A DNA stretch of 8,949 nucleotides from an uncultured Acidobacteriota bacterium (GCA_903832475.1 CAILBQ010000804.1:1-8949); one strand, 5' to 3'; positions 1-6,485 are shown, numbered from the stretch's first letter. Notes: generated from the letters alone by a model not told the origin. A program made the numbers and translations.

Positions 1-1
1 C

Positions 2-238
2 GCCGGAACCCTGGAGGCGGACATCGAAGCCGCCATGCGCGAGGTGGAAGCCGCCAATGGCCACAAGATGAACTTCACAGCTGCCGGTCTTGCCCTGCAT
101 AGCCAGGCCGTCTTGCAAGGGGCCTTCATTCTTGCCAAGGCGCATGGCGGCCCGACGGTCGCAGCCGAGTCGATCGATCACCTGAGGCGCTACTTCGAAA
201 TGTTGTTCCTCTCCCGTGAAGCGAAAAAGAGTTCCTAA
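2..238 (+). CDS. TetR/AcrR-family transcriptional regulator, C-terminal part (5' end outside window)
   Basis: The reading frame is open from the left edge (first full codon at base 2) to a TAA at 236-238, giving the last 78 residues. The stretch QAVLQGAFILAKA followed by a helix with HLRRYFEMLF is the usual end of the ligand-binding and dimerisation domain of TetR-family repressors; the DNA-binding helix-turn-helix lies outside the window. Such proteins are one-component repressors that release DNA when a small ligand binds, and they often control the genes next to them. The gene lies 33 bases upstream of the MCPAC, DUF899 and GyrI-like genes on the same strand, so it may regulate that group and be transcribed with it. 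The family call rests only on the C-terminal pattern; the ligand is unknown. Confidence 0.75.
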   Translation, partial: AGTLEADIEAAMREVEAANGHKMNFTAAGLALHSQAVLQGAFILAKAHGGPTVAAESIDHLRRYFEMLFLSREAKKSS

Positions 239-260
239 CACCACCCAATATCAGCCGTGC

Positions 261-266
261 AGGAGG
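261..266 (+). promoter_or_regulatory. Ribosome binding site for the MCPAC small protein
   Basis: AGGAGG lies five bases before the ATG at 272. It is a perfect Shine-Dalgarno core and is the main reason for treating the short reading frame that follows as a real gene, starting at 272 and not at the in-frame GTG at 257. Confidence 0.6.
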
Positions 267-271
267 AAGCC

Positions 272-466
272 ATGTGCCCCGCATGTTTTCTGACAGAAGT
301 GATAGTCATTTTGGGAGCTGCCTCCTCGGGCACTCTAGGCATGTTCCTTGTAAGCACTGTTCGAAGCCGGTTGCATGCGAGGCCGGCATCGCTACAGCCC
401 CAACTCACCACGATTAACCCCTCAAAGACAGAACCCAGGAGGAACGATGACAACCCACAGTGCTGA
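272..466 (+). CDS. Small MCPAC-type single-pass membrane protein, hypothetical
   Basis: This 64-residue protein starts with MCPAC, so Cys2 and Cys5 form a CxxC pair at the extreme N terminus. A hydrophobic, glycine- and serine-containing segment (about residues 8-30) could span the membrane, and a basic, polar tail follows (RSRLHAR, later RRNDD). The start is supported by AGGAGG five bases upstream. The 3' end overlaps the DUF899 gene by 20 bases in another frame, which suggests translational coupling. From memory, short proteins beginning MCPxC with a similar glycine-rich hydrophobic stretch occur near thiol and redox genes in other bacteria; no search was possible. A role in membrane redox or metal binding is inference. 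The alternative is a non-coding spacer, but the ribosome site and the N-terminal CxxC argue against that. Confidence 0.6.
   Translation: MCPACFLTEVIVILGAASSGTLGMFLVSTVRSRLHARPASLQPQLTTINPSKTEPRRNDDNPQC
437..442 (+). promoter_or_regulatory. Ribosome binding site for the DUF899 gene
   Basis: AGGAGG sits four bases before the ATG at 447 and fixes that codon as the start of the DUF899 protein, although the open frame extends upstream to 375. The site lies inside the 3' part of the MCPAC gene. Confidence 0.65.
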
Positions 467-1247
467 AATTTCGCCAGTCGTTTCCAGAGCAGAATGGCTG
501 GCAGCCCGCGAACAGTTGTTGCAGAGCGAGAAGGAGCTGACCCGCGCACGAGACCGCCTCTCTGCGCAACGCCGTGCCCTGCCTCGTGTTCGCGTCGACA
601 AGCGCTACGTGTTCCAAACCACCAGCGGTCCTAAGACGCTGGCCGAGTTGTTTGCCGGGCGCAGCCAGCTGATCGTGTATCACTTCATGTGGCGCAAGGA
701 GCTTGGCGAGGGCTGCGTCGGATGTTCCTTCCTGTGCGACCACCTCGACGGCGCCAATCAGCATCTGGGCCATCACGACGTTTCCGTGGTGGTGGTTTCG
801 CGGGCTCCCCTCGCGTTGCTGCAGGCATTCAAGGAGCGCATGGGCTGGAAGTTTGAATGGGTTTCGTCCGAGGGCAGCGACTTCAACTTTGATTACCATG
901 TGTCGTTCCGGCCGGAAGAGCTTGCCTCGGGACAGGTTTACTATAACTACCGTCAGACGCAGGCATCTATCGAAGAACTGCCCGGGATCAGTGTGTTTTT
1001 CAAGGACCAAAGAGGCGAAGTGTTTCACACCTACTCCAGTTACGGCCGCGGCAACGAGGAAGTGCTCTGCGCTTACATGTATCTTGATTTGACGCCGCTT
1101 GGCCGAAACGAGCGCGGGCCGAACTTCACCCTCAGCGACTGGGTGCGCCATCATGATCGCTACGATGCTGGCGGCCACGTGGATGCCACCGGCGGCTACA
1201 TCGCAGCGGATGCCAAACCAACCTGCTGTGCCAGAGTTGATCAGTAA
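447..1247 (+). CDS. DUF899 family thioredoxin-like protein
   Basis: This 266-residue protein matches the DUF899 family, a thioredoxin-like-fold group of unproven biochemical function. An N-terminal helical, charged region (EWLAAREQLLQSEKELTRARD, shared by the family in style) runs to about residue 45. The thioredoxin-like core follows, with GCVGCSFLCDH around residues 89-99; Cys90 and Cys93 form the CxxC-like pair and Cys97 is a third nearby cysteine. The C-terminal signatures YLDLTPLGRNE (about 212-222) and DWVRHHDRYD (231-240) are typical. The tail carries an extra Cys-Cys pair (260-261). No signal peptide is visible, so it is probably cytoplasmic. It overlaps the MCPAC gene by 20 bases and lies 45 bases before the GyrI-like gene, so it probably shares their transcript. 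A thiol redox role is inferred from the fold and cysteines; the substrate is unknown. Confidence 0.88.
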   Translation: MTTHSAEISPVVSRAEWLAAREQLLQSEKELTRARDRLSAQRRALPRVRVDKRYVFQTTSGPKTLAELFAGRSQLIVYHFMWRKELGEGCVGCSFLCDHLDGANQHLGHHDVSVVVVSRAPLALLQAFKERMGWKFEWVSSEGSDFNFDYHVSFRPEELASGQVYYNYRQTQASIEELPGISVFFKDQRGEVFHTYSSYGRGNEEVLCAYMYLDLTPLGRNERGPNFTLSDWVRHHDRYDAGGHVDATGGYIAADAKPTCCARVDQ

Positions 1248-1292
1248 GCCCACTACAAATTGCGCCCAGGGCGTACCAGCGAGGAAATTTCC

Positions 1293-1757
1293 ATGATCGA
1301 AATTCCGAAAATAATCGATACAGGCGATCGGCCGTACGCAGCGTTGCACGTTACGGTGGCACGCAGCGAAATGCAGAACATCATGGGCCCGTCGATCCGA
1401 GAAGTGTACGCAGAGGTAGCTGCGCGGGGCCTGTCCCCCTCGGGACCCTGGTTCACGCATCACCTTCGCCGGCCGACTGAAACGTTCGATTTCGAAGTCT
1501 GTGTTCCTGTTGGCGCAAAGTTCGAAAGCCCCGGCCGCATTGAGGGAAAGACATGGCCGGCCATGACCGTGGCGCGAACCCAGTTGCATGGAGACTATAG
1601 CGGTCTTGGAGCTGCGTGGGGCGAATTGGCTGCATGGATCGCAGAACAGGGATTGAAGACGGCGCCCGATTTATGGGAGGTCTATCGCGTTGGCCCGGAA
1701 TCGAGCAACAACCCGGCCGACTGGCGCACCGAACTGAATTGGCAGGTGTTGAAGTAG
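1293..1757 (+). CDS. GyrI-like small-molecule (effector) binding domain protein
   Basis: This 154-residue stand-alone protein resembles the GyrI-like/AraC effector-binding domain. It begins with a beta-strand (EIPKIIDTGDRPYAALHV), has a central block ending in FDFEVCVPVG (66-74), then a GDY element (LHGDYSGLGAAWGEL, 98-112), and the late WEVYRVGP segment (128-135) with the Glu typical of the ligand pocket. No helix-turn-helix is attached, so it may bind or sequester small molecules, as GyrI/SbmC-type proteins do. ATG 1293 is preferred over the upstream TTG at 1260 because GAGGA at 1281-1285 is well spaced and the family fold begins there. It lies 45 bases after the DUF899 gene on the same strand, consistent with one operon. 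The ligand cannot be told from sequence. Confidence 0.85.
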   Translation: MIEIPKIIDTGDRPYAALHVTVARSEMQNIMGPSIREVYAEVAARGLSPSGPWFTHHLRRPTETFDFEVCVPVGAKFESPGRIEGKTWPAMTVARTQLHGDYSGLGAAWGELAAWIAEQGLKTAPDLWEVYRVGPESSNNPADWRTELNWQVLK

Positions 1758-1773
1758 ACGGTTTACAGAGGGG

Positions 1774-1800
1774 ATGCGAAGTATGATTGGAAGGAGATGA
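1774..1800 (+). other. Possible eight-codon leader peptide coupled to the glycosyltransferase gene
   Basis: ATG 1774 opens an eight-codon frame (MRSMIGRR) whose TGA at 1798-1800 overlaps the glycosyltransferase ATG at 1797 in an ATGA arrangement. A second in-frame ATG is at 1783. The purine-rich AAGGAG at 1791-1796 touches the downstream ATG directly, leaving no normal spacing, so termination and re-initiation at ATGA would be one way to start that gene. This may be coincidence, as the mini-frame has no clear ribosome site at a normal distance. Confidence 0.2.
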
Positions 1801-2765
1801 ACAGCCAAGAGAGTGGGCAGCAATTCCTGCCGCATCATGATCAAGTGGTATGCACCCTTTTCGAGGGGCACTATCACTTTGGCTTTGCGGTGTTGTTGAA
1901 TTCACTGCTGAGGGCCGGCTTTAGAGGCCTGATGTGGGCCGGATACCGAGGAGACCTACCTCCATGGACGGCGCAGCTAAAGCGGTTGGGAACGGAATGG
2001 TTTGAACTGCCGAATGGGGCGCAGCTTGGCTTTGAGCGGCTAACCCCGAGTGCGCATTTTGCCAATTACAAGCCGAATTTCATGCTTGATCTCGTGCAGA
2101 AACGCATCGCCCGGAAGCTGTTGTGGTATTTCGATCCAGATATCACGGTGCGCTGTTCCTGGAGGTTTTTTGAAAGATGGGCTACCTTTGGCTTGGCGCT
2201 GTGCTCCGATTCGATCAATGGTTTCATGCCGCCGCTACACCCGCTGCGCTGCATGTGGATTGAGGCTGCTTTAAGGGCTGGCTGGGGCGAACCGGCTACC
2301 TCGCAGACGCGCTACTTCAATGCAGGTTTTGTCGGGCTTGACATCGCGCGTTTGGCTTTCCTGGAACGGTGGAGAGAGGCGATTTCGTTTGCCGTACAGC
2401 AGGGGACGGACGTGACCGCATTCATGGCTGGGACGCGGGAAGACGATTTCTATATTCTCGACCAAGACGCGATGAATCTGGCCGTAATGTACAGTGGCGA
2501 GCCCGTCTCGGCGATCGGCCCAGAAGGAATGGGCTTTGAAGTGGGCGGCTTCACTATGTATCACTCGGTGGGCGCCGCCAAACCGTGGACGAAAGAGTTC
2601 TTGAAATTCGCTCTGAACGGATGGCCTCCGACCAATGCAGACAAGCATTTTGTGGAGTGCGCGAGCGGACCTATCCATGCCTTTACGCCAGGAGAACTCC
2701 GCGCCAAACAGCGCGCCATCAAGGCCGCCGCTCTCCTTGGCCGCTTCAACAAAAGAACCTAACCT
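1797..2765 (+). CDS. Glycosyltransferase-like protein, GT-A (nucleotide-diphospho-sugar transferase) fold
   Basis: The protein has 321 residues, with TAA at about 2760-2762. It shows the layout of GT-A glycosyltransferases related to family 8. The first strand and loop are VVCTLFEGHYHFGFAVLLNS (17-36), and a YKPNFMLDL segment (91-99) precedes YFDPDITV (111-118), whose Asp113-x-Asp115 would bind the metal and nucleotide sugar. YFNAGFVGLDI (173-183) is the usual acceptor-side block; DQDAMN (222-227) and H256 with KPW (262-264) match conserved late motifs. No signal peptide or membrane segment is evident, so a cytoplasmic enzyme is likely. ATG 1797 is the only ATG before the conserved core; AAGGAG abuts it without spacing, and GTG 1845 is an alternative that would trim the first strand. 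It follows the GyrI-like gene by 39 bases. Donor and acceptor are unknown. Confidence 0.75.
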
Positions 2766-2800
2766 TCGTTCTCCCCGAGGTTTTCACGGATCCGTCCAGC

Positions 2801-4018
2801 TCAGTATTTTTGAATCTTCGGGTCAATTTCATCCGCCCAGGCTAGAATTCCGCCGGCGACATTCGAAACCTTGACGAATCCATTTGCCTTGAGCAGTTCG
2901 GCGACGCGCTGACTGCGTGCTCCCGACCGGCAATGCACCAGCACTTCCTGCGCTGGATCTAGCTCCGCCAACCGGTTGGGCACGTCGTTTTGCGGGATCA
3001 GTTTCCCGCCGAACGTGCCGGTGAGCTGCGCGATCTGGAATTCATACGGCTCGCGCACGTCGAGCAGCAGAAAGTCGTCTTTCCCTGCTGCTTTGTCTTC
3101 TAGGCGAGCTTTGAGTTCCTTCACGGTAATTTGCGGAATGCCATTCTTCACAGTAGCCTCGGCGTGTTCCGGGGCGATGCCGCAGAACTGGTTGTAGTCG
3201 ATCAATGCGGTGACGGTCGGACTGTTGCCGCAGACCGGGCAGTCAGGATTCTTGCGCAGCTTGAGTTCGCGAAACCGCATCGACAGCGCATCGACAAGAA
3301 GCAGGCGTCCGATCAGCGGCTCACCCTTGCCCAGGATCAGCTTGATGACTTCTGTCGCCTGGATGACACCGACCATGCCCGGCAGCACTCCGAGTACGCC
3401 GCCCTCCGCGCAACTGGGCACCAGGCCGGGTGGTGGCGGCTCCGGATAAAGGCAGCGGTAGCATGGCCCTTCTTCCGTCGCGAACACCGATGCCTGGCCT
3501 TCGAAGCGAAAAATGCTGCCATAGGCATTCGGCTTCTTCAGCAGCACACAGGCATCGTTGACCAGGTAGCGCGTCTGAAAATTGTCGGTTCCATCGGCAA
3601 TGATGTCGTACTGCGCAAAAATCTCCAGGGCATTGGCGCTGGTCAGCATGGTGTCATGCTTGACTACGTTGAGCGCGGGATTCAGCGCATTCAGCTTTTC
3701 CTGCGCCGAGTCGATTTTTTTGCGGCCAATGTCCTTGGTCGAGTGAATGATCTGTCGCTGCAGGTTGCTGGCGTCGACGGTGTCGAAATCAACCAATCCC
3801 AGCGTGCCGATGCCCGCGGCGGCGAGATAGAGGGCAAGCGGCGAGCCCAGCCCGCCGGTGCCGACACACAGCACTCTTGCGGCTTTTAGGCGCTGTTGCC
3901 CTTCCATGCCCACTTCGGGCAGGATCAGGTGGCGCGAATAGCGGCCTAGATCATCGTTGGTCAATTCCGGCAGAGCGTCAGGCAGCGAAGCGGGCGGGGT
4001 CAAACTGGCAGTCGACAT
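2801..4018 (-). CDS. moeB: MoeB/ThiF-type E1-like adenylyltransferase with C-terminal rhodanese domain
   Basis: This 405-residue protein is of the MoeBR/MoeZ/MOCS3 type. The E1-like domain (about 20-285) has GTGGLG (53-58) for ATP binding, NLQRQIIH (85-92), DGTDNF (142-147), two zinc CxxC pairs (Cys186/Cys189 and Cys260/Cys263) and the SCAEGGVLG loop with the catalytic Cys203. The rhodanese domain (about 295-400) carries LLDVREPYEF and the active loop HCRSGAR with Cys363. Enzymes of this kind adenylate the C-terminal glycine of a ubiquitin-like sulfur carrier (MoaD, ThiS or CysO type) and can pass sulfur to it through the rhodanese cysteine. The start at 4018 is chosen because AAGGAC lies seven bases upstream; a further ATG at 4075 would add 19 unconvincing residues and lacks a spaced ribosome site. 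No carrier gene lies nearby, so the partner is unknown. Confidence 0.92.
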   Translation of the reverse strand: MSTASLTPPASLPDALPELTNDDLGRYSRHLILPEVGMEGQQRLKAARVLCVGTGGLGSPLALYLAAAGIGTLGLVDFDTVDASNLQRQIIHSTKDIGRKKIDSAQEKLNALNPALNVVKHDTMLTSANALEIFAQYDIIADGTDNFQTRYLVNDACVLLKKPNAYGSIFRFEGQASVFATEEGPCYRCLYPEPPPPGLVPSCAEGGVLGVLPGMVGVIQATEVIKLILGKGEPLIGRLLLVDALSMRFRELKLRKNPDCPVCGNSPTVTALIDYNQFCGIAPEHAEATVKNGIPQITVKELKARLEDKAAGKDDFLLLDVREPYEFQIAQLTGTFGGKLIPQNDVPNRLAELDPAQEVLVHCRSGARSQRVAELLKANGFVKVSNVAGGILAWADEIDPKIQKY

Positions 4019-4039
4019 AAGAAAAGTCCTTGAATGCTT

Positions 4040-4045
4040 ATTGTA
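4040..4045 (-). promoter_or_regulatory. Candidate -10 element for the moeB-like gene
   Basis: On the - strand this reads TACAAT, one mismatch from TATAAT, and lies 21 bases before the ATG at 4018, leaving room for a short leader that holds the AAGGAC ribosome site at 4026-4031. No good -35 hexamer is seen at the expected distance, so this is only a candidate. Confidence 0.3.
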
Positions 4046-4104
4046 CGGGTCAACCGGCTTGGAGGGGATCGCCATCCCTACGACGGTGAAGCCCTCCTAC
4101 TCGG

Positions 4105-4114
4105 AGCAATTGCT
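4105..4114. promoter_or_regulatory. Palindrome AGCAATTGCT, possible operator half-site pair
   Basis: A perfect 10-base palindrome lies between the divergent moeB-like gene and the hypothetical gene at 4252. Its AGCAAT and ATTGCT halves recur, spread apart by four bases, in the palindrome at 4168-4183. The sharing of half-sites suggests a DNA-binding protein, but no regulator is known. Confidence 0.25.
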
Positions 4115-4163
4115 GTCTTCTTCACCCCGCTCAAATTGCGACGAACGGGCGTATGTGCGAAAG

Positions 4164-4194
4164 TTGAAGCAATCGGTATTGCTGCCGATATCTA
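4164..4194 (+). promoter_or_regulatory. Candidate promoter with embedded palindrome for the gene at 4252
   Basis: TTGAAG (4164-4169) resembles a -35 element and TATCTA (4189-4194) a -10 element, with a long 19-base spacer. The spacer and the end of the -35 element contain AGCAAT-CGGT-ATTGCT (4168-4183), an inverted repeat with six-base arms placed where a repressor would block polymerase. The hexamers are imperfect and the spacing is unusual, so confidence is low. Confidence 0.25.
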
Positions 4195-4251
4195 TTTCAT
4201 CACCTTGCGCGCTTTGTAAGCGAGTTGCTGCAAGGGACTGGATCGAATTCA

Positions 4252-4737
4252 ATGGCGAGGAAGACCAAGGCTCCGACGCTGGAGCAGATTCAGGAAGCGC
4301 TGAAGGCGCATTCTTTTGATGTGACGGCGGCACCGGGGATTCCGGGAGGACTGTGGGTTACGAAATATGGATGCGCGGCCGTGCTGGTGAAGGGCACCGG
4401 AGCCACCGCTGCGCCCGGCGTCGATCCGGGATCTGACACCGTCGTCGCCTTCAGGGAGCGTCCGGGTGCCATGGTCAAAGGCCAGATCGCGCGGCTGGTG
4501 GATCGGGGATACCAGAAATTTCTTCAAACCAATCAGTTTGAAGTGCCGGCAACCGCACAGCAACTGCAGGCAATTCATCACTTTACCGAAGAGCTTACCC
4601 AGGTCACCGGCGGCATCAGCCTTTATAACGAGGCCCTCGGAACCACCAGTGACCTTTACCAATACGACCGCGTCAAGGGACGCGACCACCTCAAGCCTGC
4701 CCCGCCAACCCCGTGGGCGTTGACTGAAGGGCATTAA
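4252..4737 (+). CDS. Conserved-looking hypothetical protein, 161 residues
   Basis: I do not recognise a named family. The protein opens with a basic helix (MARKTKAPTLEQIQEALKAH), then has a compact beta-rich middle (GGLWVTKYGCAAVLVKG at about 32-48; TVVAFRERPGAMVKGQIARLVDRGYQK at about 63-89) and an amphipathic C-terminal half with LQAIHHFTEEL and SLYNEALGTTSDLYQYDRVKGR. There is no signal peptide or membrane segment, so it is probably cytoplasmic. Evenly spread amino acids, good codon use and the absence of a better overlapping frame support a real gene. ATG 4252 is favoured for its basic start; a TTG at 4225 would add nine residues. The nearest ribosome-like site, AAGGGA at 4232-4237, is rather far away. 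It may be transcribed together with the PilZ gene 42 bases downstream. My impression is that similar proteins occur mainly in acidobacteria; this is unverified. Confidence 0.7.
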   Translation: MARKTKAPTLEQIQEALKAHSFDVTAAPGIPGGLWVTKYGCAAVLVKGTGATAAPGVDPGSDTVVAFRERPGAMVKGQIARLVDRGYQKFLQTNQFEVPATAQQLQAIHHFTEELTQVTGGISLYNEALGTTSDLYQYDRVKGRDHLKPAPPTPWALTEGH

Positions 4738-4740
4738 GAC

Positions 4741-4761
4741 CAGGGACGTCACGGCTCCCTG
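4741..4761 (+). other. Intergenic hairpin between the hypothetical and PilZ genes
   Basis: CAGGGA (4741-4746) and TCCCTG (4756-4761) can form a six-base-pair stem with a nine-base loop. No run of T follows, so this is not a standard terminator. It could protect the 3' end or act as a processing site between the two genes. Confidence 0.3.
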
Positions 4762-4779
4762 AATAAATCGGGAGGCCTG

Positions 4780-5160
4780 GTGACCACCAACGCAACTGCC
4801 GCAACCCACAAGAAGCCCGAACATCCAGCGAATCGGCGCTCTGACCAGCGCATGGCTGTCGATTCGCGTGTCCAACTGCTGTTGGTCAAAGCGGGCATCG
4901 TTATGCCCGGGCACATCCTCAACCTCAGCCTGGGCGGATGCCGTCTGCGCACCGAACAGCCATTCAATGTAGGTATTTACGTTCGTGTCGAGGCAGAGTT
5001 CTATTTGCGTGGATTACCTTTTCGGCTGGCCGGCGTCAGCCAGACTATCCTGGACAAGCACACCATCGGCCTCCGGTTCTTGGATATGAGTGACCGTAAG
5101 CGGGATCAGCTCGTTGAACTAATTTCAGAAATCGAGTCGACGGAGCTTGAACACGAGTAG
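4780..5160 (+). CDS. PilZ domain protein, probable cyclic-di-GMP receptor
   Basis: This 126-residue, single-domain protein has the two signature motifs of PilZ cyclic-di-GMP receptors. RRSDQR (residues 19-24) gives the RxxxR switch as Arg20 to Arg24, and NLSLGG (48-53) is the D/NxSxxG motif at the end of a beta strand. The rest is a small beta barrel (VRVEAEFYLRGLPFRLAGV, then HTIGLRFLDMS) closed by a C-terminal helix (RKRDQLVELISEIE). Such proteins bind cyclic-di-GMP and adjust motility, exopolysaccharide or other outputs through partner proteins. The start is GTG at 4780, supported by GGGAGG at 4770-4775 four bases upstream. It lies 42 bases after the hypothetical gene on the same strand and converges on rsmI 35 bases away. 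The binding motifs look intact, so ligand binding is likely; the output is unknown. Confidence 0.88.
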   Translation: MTTNATAATHKKPEHPANRRSDQRMAVDSRVQLLLVKAGIVMPGHILNLSLGGCRLRTEQPFNVGIYVRVEAEFYLRGLPFRLAGVSQTILDKHTIGLRFLDMSDRKRDQLVELISEIESTELEHE

Positions 5161-5195
5161 CGCAATCCGGCTTGAATCAGCGCCGTCTGTCTCCG

Positions 5196-6161
5196 CTAAG
5201 CTTGGCGTCCACGCGCTGGCTTGGCGCGCTCGCGCTGCAATTCCCTGTACAGATCGCTTTTCGATTGGCCCAACTCGCGCGCCAGCCGCTTGAGCGCATC
5301 TTTCTCGTTCAATCCCTCACGTGCGGCGAGTTGCTGAACGCGCGCCACCAGCGATAACGCGGTGTCTGGCTCACCGGCTGGCCGGCCAGTAGCCTCAACC
5401 AACAAAGTGATCTCACCGCGTACCCGGTCACGTGCGGCCAAATCGTTCTTCACTTCCTCGACAGTGCCGCGCAGAAACTCTTCGTGCAGCTTGGTCAACT
5501 CTCGCGCCACGACGACGCGCACCTGGGGACCCCAAACTGATTCCAGGTCGGCAAGAGTTTCCAGGATGCGGTGGGGAGCTTCGTAAAAAATCAGCGTCCT
5601 GACAGCTGCATTGTCCTTCTGATTGGCGGCCCGGCTGGTAGCAGCCGCGTACAGTTCTTCCAGCGCACTACGCCTCGCGCCGGCCTTCTCTGGAAGAAAT
5701 CCCAGGAATTCAAACTCCGCGGTGGACAGACCAGAAGCGATGAGCCCGCTGATCGCCGCATTGGCTCCCGGAATTGGGTACACCTGGATGCCGGCGGCGA
5801 TGGCGGCCTGCGTCAACCATCCACCCGGGTCGCTGATGCCGGGCATGCCGGCGTCCGAAACCAGCGCGATTGACTTGCCTTCGCGCAGAGCAGCAACCAG
5901 TTCTACGCTGCGCTCGCGCTCATTGTGCTGGTGACAGCTGACCGTTGGTGTCGTAATGCCCAGATGATTGAGCAGCTTCTGCGTTTGTCGCGTGTCCTCG
6001 CAGGCAATCCGATCCACCGACTTCAACACCCGAAGCGCCCGTAGGGTGATGTCTTCGAGGTTGCCGATCGGGGTGCCGACAAGATACAGGCCAGGCGCGA
6101 GTGCGCGACTAGGGGTACGAGTTGTTTCAGCGTCGAACTCAGCGGCCATAGCATGAAGCAT
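5196..6161 (-). CDS. rsmI: 16S rRNA (cytidine(1402)-2'-O)-methyltransferase RsmI
   Basis: This 321-residue protein is a clear RsmI, which uses S-adenosylmethionine to 2'-O-methylate C1402 of 16S rRNA in the ribosomal decoding centre. The tetrapyrrole-methylase-like fold shows LYLVGTPIGNLEDIT (25-39), CEDTRQT (54-60), SDAGMPGISDPG (102-113) and PIPGANA (129-135), and later FYEAPHR. The C-terminal part (EKDALKRLARELGQSKSDLYREL) is the small helical domain usual in the family. Length is slightly above the common 280-300 residues because of a roughly 22-residue, poorly conserved N-terminal extension. Starts at 6161 and 6149 are both possible; neither has a clear ribosome site. The gene converges with the PilZ gene and its upstream side faces a 324-base region without a clear gene. 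Confidence 0.95.
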   Translation of the reverse strand: MLHAMAAEFDAETTRTPSRALAPGLYLVGTPIGNLEDITLRALRVLKSVDRIACEDTRQTQKLLNHLGITTPTVSCHQHNERERSVELVAALREGKSIALVSDAGMPGISDPGGWLTQAAIAAGIQVYPIPGANAAISGLIASGLSTAEFEFLGFLPEKAGARRSALEELYAAATSRAANQKDNAAVRTLIFYEAPHRILETLADLESVWGPQVRVVVARELTKLHEEFLRGTVEEVKNDLAARDRVRGEITLLVEATGRPAGEPDTALSLVARVQQLAAREGLNEKDALKRLARELGQSKSDLYRELQRERAKPARGRQA

Positions 6162-6485
6162 AGCGCAGAGCCGCAGCTTTGGCGGCTGCCAGAGTCATCT
6201 CCCGAAGCGCGCTTTTCCTAAACTGCCTCGTGGTGTAAGCACTTCCACAGTTCTCACGTCTTTCTGAGACTTACCTGCGCTGTTATAGCCATTCGCCGGA
6301 TTCAACTGCGCCTCCTGTGAAGCGCGTAATGTGAGCGCTGGCGGTGTCGACGTCCGCGAATCCAACAAGGAGTACACGGTGGGTGGGGGAGTTAGTGATG
6401 GGAAAGAGTTTTGCTGTAAGTGTGGCTGTACCCAGAGTGTGAATCAAATCCGGGTCAAAAAGTCCTTCTCTAAATGCGTCGATGG
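6162..6485. other. Stretch without a convincing gene between rsmI and the M50/CBS gene
   Basis: These 324 bases lie downstream of the M50/CBS gene and upstream of rsmI, both on the - strand, so they should hold the end of one transcript and the promoter of rsmI. A 68-codon - strand frame (6283-6489, TTG start overlapping the M50/CBS stop codon) and a 60-codon frame (6195-6377) are open, but neither has a ribosome site, recognisable motif or distinctive codon bias. No strong terminator hairpin with a T-run was found. Confidence 0.5.

Noticed and set aside
414..1589. A 391-codon open frame on the - strand opposite the DUF899 and GyrI-like genes
   Set aside because: It is antisense to two recognisable families, crosses their gap and has a Cys/His/Arg-rich composition without motifs; long antisense frames are common in GC-rich coding DNA.
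2756..2786. AACCT/AGGTT stem followed by TTTT between the glycosyltransferase and moeB-like genes, considered as a terminator
   Set aside because: Only five base pairs with a 12-base loop and a short T-run; too weak to call.
3131..3889. A 252-codon + strand frame inside the moeB-like gene
   Set aside because: It is the antisense shadow of a clear E1-like domain and matches no family.
6195..6377. A 60-codon - strand frame upstream of rsmI
   Set aside because: No ribosome site and no recognisable sequence; it overlaps the equally weak 68-codon frame.
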